Source: Verrucomicrobiaceae bacterium
Lineage (GTDB): Bacteria > Verrucomicrobiota > Verrucomicrobiia > Chthoniobacterales > JAATET01
Reading direction: 5' to 3'
Length of the DNA stretch: 64,000 bases
NCBI GenBank assembly: GCA_027488755.1
Contig: JAIYAZ010000103.1
Coordinates: forward strand, 45,483-109,482
Below the pieces are notes generated by a model. That model was not told the DNA's origin. It ran no database searches and worked only from the letters and a program-made list of their open reading frames with translations. Position numbers and translations under genes: made by a program. Positions 58,135 through 64,000 of the stretch are shown here, in pieces; the first letter of the stretch is position 1; each line of letters begins with the position of its first letter.

Positions 58135-58953
58135 TCAGGGATTCGGAAAAAACGGATTGTGCCGCCGCTGTTCACCCACGGTCGTCAGCGGGCCGTGCCC
58201 CGGCGCGAGCACGGTCTCGTCCGGCAGCGAAAAGATCGCCTCGCGATTCGTGCGCAGTGCGTCCGCGTAGGACACCTTCCCCCCGCCCATCGAGCCGGCA
58301 AAAATCGCGTCGCCGCAAACGGCCAGCGGTCGCGCGAGTCCGCGCACCACGTAGGTCACTCCCGCCGGCGCATGCCCATGGGTGGCGCGCGTCTCGACCG
58401 CGAGCGAACCGATGGTAAACGTGGCCCCCGCCGCGAAGGCCTCCGCCCCATCCACGCCCTCCCCGCGCGGCGCAAAGCAGGCCGCGCTGGTGCGCTCGGC
58501 CAGGCGGTCCAGGTCGTAAATGTGGTCGCCGTGTCCGTGCGTGAGGAAAATCTGCGTGATCCGCCAACCCCGCCGCGCCGCCTCCGCCAGCAACGCGTCG
58601 CCGTCGGAGCCGGTGTCAAAAATCGCGGCCTCACCCGTCGCCGCATCGCCGACCAGAAAAGCGTTCACGGTCATGTCGCCAAACGGCGTGGTCGCTATAA
58701 ACAACCCCTCAAGCGAAATCGGCTCGGGCCGGTAGGTCCCCTCCCCAAGCGCAACGAGCGGCCCGGCGGCGAGGTCCAGCGCCGCCGCAAGCGCGCGCAC
58801 CGCGTCCGCGTCGAACTCGCCCGCCAGCACGGCCTCGATCCGGTCGACGGGAAGTCCGGTCGCGGCGGCGAGTTCGGCCACGCCGAGATTCCGACCGCGC
58901 TGCGCCTTGCCGAGCACGTCGGCGAAACTGTCTTCAAGCGGGAGTGGGTTCAT
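58135..58953 (-). CDS. HTH-like domain fused to a metallo-beta-lactamase-fold hydrolase
   Basis: The 272-residue protein has two parts. Residues about 8-62 form a helix-turn-helix-like block (Gly-Val-Ala-Glu-Leu-Ala-Ala-Ala-Thr-Gly-Leu-Pro-Val-Asp-Arg-Ile). Residues about 85-270 are a metallo-beta-lactamase domain with Thr-His-Gly-His-Gly-Asp-His at 138-144, then His in Thr-His-Gly-His-Ala-Pro, and Cys-Gly-Asp-Ala. This is the glyoxalase-II-like binuclear zinc set. The ATG at 58953 gives this start; a longer frame upstream reads antisense to other coding sequence. It is the first gene of an operon with the dehydrogenase. Confidence 0.85.
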   Translation of the reverse strand: MNPLPLEDSFADVLGKAQRGRNLGVAELAAATGLPVDRIEAVLAGEFDADAVRALAAALDLAAGPLVALGEGTYRPEPISLEGLFIATTPFGDMTVNAFLVGDAATGEAAIFDTGSDGDALLAEAARRGWRITQIFLTHGHGDHIYDLDRLAERTSAACFAPRGEGVDGAEAFAAGATFTIGSLAVETRATHGHAPAGVTYVVRGLARPLAVCGDAIFAGSMGGGKVSYADALRTNREAIFSLPDETVLAPGHGPLTTVGEQRRHNPFFPNP

Positions 58954-58972
58954 GGATGGAAAAGTGGATGCC

Positions 58973-61900
58973 TTACGGACCGCGCACGCCGATCTGGTAG
59001 CGCAGGATGAAATACAGCGTGAGAAAACCGCCAAAGGTCGCGGCGAGCAGCACCGCCGCGTTGAAGGCGAGCATCGGGAAGCGCACGCCGAAGTATTCCT
59101 TGGTCGGGCCAAAGAACACGTTGAGGTGCCGCTTCCGGCCCTGGTCGAGGCGGTAGTCAAGCTGCTCCATCTCGGCCTTCGAAACGAGGTCCGTGACCTT
59201 CTGGTTGACGTAAAGCTGTTCGGCGCTGATCGGGCCCGGGCGCGCCCCGATCTCCTTCGGATTGTAGGGCGCGCCGGCAATGACGCGGTCGATCTTCTTC
59301 AGCGCGCGGTCAATCTCACCCGCGCCACTCCCCTGCAAACCCGAAACCAGCGCAAGCAGGTCCTTCAGGTCGTCCAGCCGCTCCTCCGCCGCCTCGCTCG
59401 CGTTCTTCAGTGCAGCCAGCCGCGTGATCTGCCGCTGGATCTCATCCTGCCGCCGCGTGAGTGGATTCAGCTTGGCCTGCGCGTAAATAATCCCCTCGTA
59501 GGACCAGCGCATCGGAATGAACTCGCAGATCAGCGGCACCTTCAGGTCGCTGCGCGGGCGCTGGGCGGACTCCGGATGCGCCGCGAACCATTGCTCGACG
59601 GTGTAGGCAAAATCGAGGTTGCGGTTCATTTCCTCATACTTGATGAGGGCACCGCTGAGGATGATCTGCGGAATGAGCACTGCCGGAATCACCAGCACGG
59701 CCGTCTTGCCTTCGTTCACCAGCGAAGAAACCAGCAGGCCAATCCCCACGCCGCTCATCACCGTCAGGAAAAGGGCGACAAACGTCATCCAAAACACGCC
59801 CCGCACGGACAACAGAAGGTTCCCCACCCAGGCGTAAAGCGCGCACTGGATGAGCGCGAAGAACGCCAGCGTGAGGACTTTGGCGGTGATGTAGTAGCCG
59901 AGCCGGACGTTCAGGTTCCGCTCGCGCAGCAGGATCGGGCGATCGCGCGTGATGTCATCGAAGCTGTTTGTGAGTCCGAGGAACATCGCCACCACCAGCG
60001 ACATGAACAGGTAGGTCGGAATGTGGAACGCCGACGCGAAGTCATACGTGCTGTCCTCCGCGTAACGCAGGACGAATCCGATGAGCAGCGCGAGCGTGGG
60101 CGCAACGAGCATGGTGATGAGCAGATTCGCGTGGTTGCGCACCTTGCTGATGAACGCCCGCTGGAGCAGCGTCGTGAACTGGCTCCACTCCTCACGCCAG
60201 CGGATCGGTTCGCGGCGGCGCGTCATCGGCGGCGTGGCCGCCGGCGGGGCTGCGGGCGCGGCGGCATCCTTCGGGGTGACCGGGGCTCCGCGCACGTCCT
60301 TCGCGAGCCGGTAGGCCTCGTATTTGTCGCGCCAGTATTCCGGCGAGTAGCGGCGGGCCGGCACGAGCTGGCCGCGGTTATTCTCCTCGAAAATGATGTC
60401 GCCGGAGAGGTCGCGCAGCGGCGTTTCCATCACGTCGAAAATGAACTCCGGCCGCGCGGTGTCCCCGACCTCCGTGGCCCCCAGCGAGGTGCCGTAATGC
60501 TCGAGGTGCTCGGCGTCCGCAAAATACTGGAGCATCTCGTGCGGCGTGCCGAAGAAGACGACCTTGCCGCCCTTGTCGAGCAGCAGCGCCTTGTGGAACA
60601 TGTGGAAAATGCGCGAGGTCGGCTGGTGGATCGTCACCATCACGATCTTGTTGTGCGCAATCGCCCGGATGATCTCGATGACGTGCTCGGAGTCCTTCGA
60701 CGAAAGCCCCGAGGTCGGCTCGTCAAACAGGAAGATGTCGGCCGAGCTGATCATATCGAGCCCGATGTTCAACCGCTTGCGCTCACCGCCGGAGAGGGTC
60801 TTCTTCTGCGCGCTGCCCACCACGCTGGCCCGGCGCTCGTTCAGTCCGAGTTCGGCCAGCTTGCCGTCGATACGCCGCAAACGCTCGCGGCGGGAGAGGT
60901 GCGGGGCCCGGATCGCGGCGGCAAAATCGAGGTTTTCCTCGATGGTGAGATGCTCGTCGAAGGCGTCGTATTGCGGCACGTAGGTGACGTAGCGGCGGAG
61001 GGATTCGAAATTCGCGTAGAGCGACCGGCCGTTGAGAAGGACCTCGCCGTGCACGGGCGGGAACTGACCCGAGAGCATCCGCATGAGCGTGCTCTTGCCG
61101 CAGCCGCTCGCGCCCATCACGCAGACCATCTCGCCCCGCTGCACGCTGAAGGACATGCCGTCCAGCGCGACGTCCCCGTTGCGGAAACGGCAGACGACAT
61201 CCCGCACCTCCATCGTGCGAATGATGTTCCGCTCCTCCTCGATGAGGCGCTCGGAGAAATTGCACCGCAGCACCTGGCCCGCATCGACGCGGATCGTGTC
61301 CCCGTCGGCCAGCACGGCGTAATTGCGCACGGGATTGCCCCGCACCAGGATCGGCCGGTCGGCCTGCAGCACCTCGACGCGCCCGACCTTGCGGTCGTAG
61401 TCGCAGTAGATCTTCAGCAACACGTCGCCGCCGCTGCCCGGCGAAAGCAGAATGTCACCCTCGTTGAGCAGACCGGGATTGTTGGAGACGAGGTATTCCG
61501 ACTTCGACGCCTTGAGCTGGAAACGCCCGCCGTAGGACCGCGCCCGCCGGCGCAGACTGTCGATCTCCAGTTCGCTGTCGTCGTGGAAGATGATCTTGTC
61601 CTCCAGCGTGGCTTCCACCGCGGCGCCGGACTTGAGGCGCACGCCGTTCAGCACGGCATCCACGTCGCGCAACGCCCGCACGCGCACCTTGAGTCCGAAC
61701 GTGATCTCCAGGCAGCTATCGCGGCTCTTGTTTTTTTCGAGCCGCACCTCGTCGTCGTCGCTCACCGCCACGTAGAGCTGGGGCAGCGAGACGTTTTTCT
61801 TCGCGTTGAAGTAAAACACGAGGTCCTGGTGCGTGAGCACCTGCTCGTCGACGATGATGCGCTGGCCCGGATAAAGGCGGCAGAAATCATTCGGCTTCAG

Positions 61901-62599
61901 CGCCCGCCCCTGCACGATCAGGCTGCGACCGCTCATGTTTTTGAGAATGATGAGGTCGTGGTAACGGTAGGCGAGTAGGCGCTGATCCGCCTCAAATTCC
62001 TTGAGCGGCACGTCCGCCCGGTCCGGCGCGCCAAAGCTCACCGCCTCCAGCGGAGAGGCCCCCTGCTGGTAGATCTGCGTGTCGCCCTGCTCGTTGGCGT
62101 TGAGTTGATAGACAATGTCGATCGCCTGCGCGGCCATGCCGAGCTGCGACATGAACGAATAATAGGCAATCACCTGCTCCTGCTTGAGGCCGGCTTTGGA
62201 AATCAGGTCATAGAGCTGCACGCCGAGCAGAATTTTCCGGTCGTCGCTGAGCTGACTGGAGAGCTTCAGCGCGATGTCGTTGAGGTCTTGGTGCTCGTGC
62301 AGGGCGTCGCGGAAAAGCTTCCGCAGCTCGGAGTAAATCGCGTCGGGATAATCGTAACGCAGGAAACCGAGGCTGGAGTCGATTTCCTCCTCAAGCACCT
62401 CGTTTTCGGACCGCGCAAAGGCCGCCAGCACCTTGATGAGGGTCGGCAGCAGGTTCGGGCTTTCGGCCACGGTGCGCGGCTTGCGCGTGAGGCGCCGGAA
62501 CAACTGCCGCAGGGCCGCGCGGGATCGGGTTAGCCAGCGCAGGGCCCCTTCCAGACGGGCGGAGGATGATTTCGGGGGTTCCTTGGCGGCGAGTTCCAC
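58973..62599 (-). CDS. ABCG-like ABC-2 transporter with TerB-like and FHA-like N-terminal regions
   Basis: The 1208-residue protein starts at GTG 62599. Residues about 48-165 look like an all-helical TerB-like domain. About 200-450 is beta-rich with repeated short strands resembling one or two FHA or FHA-like modules. The ABC domain follows, with Walker A Gly-Ala-Ser-Gly-Cys-Gly-Lys-Ser-Thr at 496-504, signature Leu-Ser-Gly-Gly-Glu at 602-606 and Walker B [12 protein letters not shown] at 623-634. The C-terminal half has about six membrane helices with an extracytoplasmic or cytosolic loop of about 150 residues before the last. The substrate is unknown. Confidence 0.85.
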   Translation of the reverse strand: MELAAKEPPKSSSARLEGALRWLTRSRAALRQLFRRLTRKPRTVAESPNLLPTLIKVLAAFARSENEVLEEEIDSSLGFLRYDYPDAIYSELRKLFRDALHEHQDLNDIALKLSSQLSDDRKILLGVQLYDLISKAGLKQEQVIAYYSFMSQLGMAAQAIDIVYQLNANEQGDTQIYQQGASPLEAVSFGAPDRADVPLKEFEADQRLLAYRYHDLIILKNMSGRSLIVQGRALKPNDFCRLYPGQRIIVDEQVLTHQDLVFYFNAKKNVSLPQLYVAVSDDDEVRLEKNKSRDSCLEITFGLKVRVRALRDVDAVLNGVRLKSGAAVEATLEDKIIFHDDSELEIDSLRRRARSYGGRFQLKASKSEYLVSNNPGLLNEGDILLSPGSGGDVLLKIYCDYDRKVGRVEVLQADRPILVRGNPVRNYAVLADGDTIRVDAGQVLRCNFSERLIEEERNIIRTMEVRDVVCRFRNGDVALDGMSFSVQRGEMVCVMGASGCGKSTLMRMLSGQFPPVHGEVLLNGRSLYANFESLRRYVTYVPQYDAFDEHLTIEENLDFAAAIRAPHLSRRERLRRIDGKLAELGLNERRASVVGSAQKKTLSGGERKRLNIGLDMISSADIFLFDEPTSGLSSKDSEHVIEIIRAIAHNKIVMVTIHQPTSRIFHMFHKALLLDKGGKVVFFGTPHEMLQYFADAEHLEHYGTSLGATEVGDTARPEFIFDVMETPLRDLSGDIIFEENNRGQLVPARRYSPEYWRDKYEAYRLAKDVRGAPVTPKDAAAPAAPPAATPPMTRRREPIRWREEWSQFTTLLQRAFISKVRNHANLLITMLVAPTLALLIGFVLRYAEDSTYDFASAFHIPTYLFMSLVVAMFLGLTNSFDDITRDRPILLRERNLNVRLGYYITAKVLTLAFFALIQCALYAWVGNLLLSVRGVFWMTFVALFLTVMSGVGIGLLVSSLVNEGKTAVLVIPAVLIPQIILSGALIKYEEMNRNLDFAYTVEQWFAAHPESAQRPRSDLKVPLICEFIPMRWSYEGIIYAQAKLNPLTRRQDEIQRQITRLAALKNASEAAEERLDDLKDLLALVSGLQGSGAGEIDRALKKIDRVIAGAPYNPKEIGARPGPISAEQLYVNQKVTDLVSKAEMEQLDYRLDQGRKRHLNVFFGPTKEYFGVRFPMLAFNAAVLLAATFGGFLTLYFILRYQIGVRGP

Positions 62600-62697
62600 C
62601 CCCGCACGCTATCATGACCCCGAAACGGGCCGCAAAGGGAGTTTACAAGTGTGGGATTGCACCGGAGGGGGTTCGGCGGGATAATGCCGGACTTTTT

Positions 62698-63765
62698 ATG
62701 GTTACCAGTTTGTCCACTCTCCCGACCGGCGCCGACGCGGCCCTGCCCGTGGAGAACCTGCGCGTCCGCGGACTGACGCGCCTCATCACCCCGTCCCAAA
62801 TCAAGGAGCAGCTCCCCGCCTCCGCCGCCTCGGTCGAAACCGTTCGCGCCGGCCGCGATGCCGCCCGCCGCATCCTCGAGCGCGAGGATTCCCGCCTGCT
62901 CGTCGTCGTCGGCCCCTGCTCGATTCACGATCCCAAGGCCGCGCTCGAATACGCCGGCCGCCTCGCCGCCCTCCGCGCCGAACTCGCCGACCGCTGCGAA
63001 ATCGTCATGCGCGTCTACTTCGAGAAACCCCGCACCACCGTCGGCTGGAAGGGGCTCATCAACGACCCGCACATCGACGACTCCTGCGACCTCGCCCACG
63101 GCCTCGCCCTCGCGCGCAAACTCCTGCTCGACATCACCGCCCTCGGCCTCCCGGCGGCCACCGAATTCCTCGACCCGATCATCCCCCAATACATCGCCGA
63201 CCTCATTTCCTGGGCGGCCATCGGGGCCCGCACGACTGAGTCGCAGACCCACCGCGAACTCGCCAGCGGCCTTTCCATGCCGGTCGGCTTCAAGAACGGC
63301 ACCGACGGCAGCGTGCAGACCGCCATCGACGCCATGCGCTCGTCCCGCGCTGCGCACAGCTTCCTCGGCATCGACCAGGACGGCGCAACCAGCATCGTCA
63401 AAACCACCGGCAATCCCCATTGCCACGTTGTCCTCCGCGGCGGCCGCGACGGCACCAATTACGACGCGGCCTCCGTGACCGCCGCCGTCGAGAAACTCCG
63501 CAAGGCCGGCATGCCCGATGCGATCATGATCGATTGCAGCCACGCCAATTCGGGCAAGGACCCGCTGCGCCAGCGCCTCGTCTGGGAAAGCATCCGCGAG
63601 CAACGCGCGACCGGCTCGTCTCCCATCATCGGCGCCATGATCGAGAGCAACCTGTCCTTCGGCGCCCAGCCGCTCACCGACAACCCCGCGGATCTCCGTT
63701 ACGGCGTGTCCATCACCGACGCCTGCCTCGACTGGGAATCCACCGCCGCCCTGCTGCGCGGCTAG
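62698..63765 (+). CDS. type I 3-deoxy-7-phosphoheptulonate (DAHP) synthase
   Basis: The 355-residue protein is an AroF/AroG/AroH-type DAHP synthase, joining phosphoenolpyruvate and erythrose 4-phosphate at the start of aromatic biosynthesis. It shows Gly-Pro-Cys-Ser-Ile-His-Asp-Pro at 72-79 (with a metal-ligand Cys), [12 protein letters not shown] and Gly-Phe-Lys-Asn-Gly-Thr-Asp-Gly. Which feedback isotype it is cannot be told. The ATG at 62698 gives the standard length; earlier in-frame ATGs would add about 44 residues. It is divergent from the ABC gene by about 98 bases. Confidence 0.95.
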   Translation: MVTSLSTLPTGADAALPVENLRVRGLTRLITPSQIKEQLPASAASVETVRAGRDAARRILEREDSRLLVVVGPCSIHDPKAALEYAGRLAALRAELADRCEIVMRVYFEKPRTTVGWKGLINDPHIDDSCDLAHGLALARKLLLDITALGLPAATEFLDPIIPQYIADLISWAAIGARTTESQTHRELASGLSMPVGFKNGTDGSVQTAIDAMRSSRAAHSFLGIDQDGATSIVKTTGNPHCHVVLRGGRDGTNYDAASVTAAVEKLRKAGMPDAIMIDCSHANSGKDPLRQRLVWESIREQRATGSSPIIGAMIESNLSFGAQPLTDNPADLRYGVSITDACLDWESTAALLRG

Positions 63766-63782
63766 CGGACGCCCCTCCGGCC

Positions 63783-64000
63783 ATGCCGCGCCTTTCCGAG
63801 CTCGCGTTTGCCGCGATTGACTTCGAAAGCGCGGGGGTTGCCAGCGGCCAAACCGACGTGCCCGTGCAGGTCGGCCTCGCCACGCTCGAAGGCGGGCAAA
63901 TCGGCAACCTCTTCGGCAGTTACATCCACTCGCCGCGCCCGATCGCCTGGTCGGCCCGGCAGGTCCACGGCATCACCGACGCCGAGATCGCCGACGCCCC
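63783..64000 (+). CDS. DnaQ-like 3'-5' exonuclease, N-terminal part (cut by window end)
   Basis: The first 72 codons are present. They contain Phe-Ala-Ala-Ile-Asp-Phe-Glu-Ser, the Exo I Asp-x-Glu motif of DEDD exonucleases, and later Val-His-Gly-Ile-Thr-Asp-Ala-Glu-Ile, the conserved DnaQ/PolC-exo segment. It is likely a DNA polymerase epsilon-like or stand-alone exonuclease. The remaining active-site Asp and His residues lie outside the window. It follows the DAHP synthase gene by 17 bases. Confidence 0.75.
   Translation, partial: MPRLSELAFAAIDFESAGVASGQTDVPVQVGLATLEGGQIGNLFGSYIHSPRPIAWSARQVHGITDAEIADA

Noticed and set aside
58907..61978. Long open frame opposite the ABC transporter (1023 codons, plus strand)
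   Set aside because: It is an antisense shadow of the ABC gene, which carries all the expected motifs.
1..64000. CRISPR arrays, insertion sequences, rRNA genes or prophage
   Set aside because: No regularly spaced repeats, transposase or integrase motifs, rRNA sequence or phage structural genes were seen.

Overview
The window is GC-rich (roughly two thirds G+C), densely coding bacterial chromosome. It has 62 protein genes (two cut by the window edges) and one tRNA, and no intergenic gap exceeds about 185 bases. Many genes overlap by 4 bases (ATGA/GTGA), GTG starts are common, and clear Shine-Dalgarno boxes are rare. An exosortase/EpsI polysaccharide locus, a Zn-ribbon Ser/Thr kinase, a ClpX-like AAA+ protein, Wza/Wzc export and DUF5069-like proteins together suggest Verrucomicrobiota, perhaps Opitutales-like. 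That placement is inference from gene content, not a database result. I saw no rRNA, transposase, phage gene or CRISPR array.

Layout. 1-2917: small housekeeping and accessory genes (lipoproteins, a YaeR-type VOC protein, a short GNAT, a TMEM175-type channel). 3074-8362: a malonate decarboxylase operon, mdcA-C-D-E-G-B, plus a small 3-TM protein; no mdcH, transporter or mdcR is visible. 8431-14860: glutamate synthase large subunit (no gltD beside it), lipA and recR. 14868-19637, minus strand: a signalling and proteostasis group of Zn-ribbon kinase, ClpX-like ATPase with an apparently doubled lid domain, and a membrane cyclase homologue with altered catalytic residues. A REP-like inverted repeat lies inside this group. 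19819-23742: a CPBP protease, then a module of about 1.2 kb flanked by a duplicated copy of the rluD 5' end (VOC lipoprotein and a DUF2442/DUF4160 pair), then rluD and a family-4 uracil-DNA glycosylase. 23752-37096: LptF/G permease, phosphodiesterase, amidase, valS, manC, tRNA-Gln(CTG), hydrolase, GNAT, HDAC-like deacetylase, gnd and pgsA.

37113-57229 is an exosortase-type polysaccharide locus. A minus-strand operon (O-antigen-ligase-like protein, beta-barrel, Wzc, Wza) diverges from a long plus-strand run. That run holds four methyltransferases, several glycosyltransferases including GT9 and WecB/TagA types, a flippase, a second ligase-like protein, an exosortase and a separate EpsI. ManC upstream could supply GDP-mannose. 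The set suggests a heavily glycosylated, methylated surface polymer, with polymerisation, flipping, export and exosortase functions encoded together; no PEP-CTERM-type substrate is encoded here.

57230-64000: a beta-hydroxyacid dehydrogenase and an HTH-metallo-beta-lactamase fusion in one operon, a 1208-residue ABCG-like transporter with TerB-like and FHA-like N-terminal regions, a type I DAHP synthase, and the start of a DnaQ-like exonuclease.
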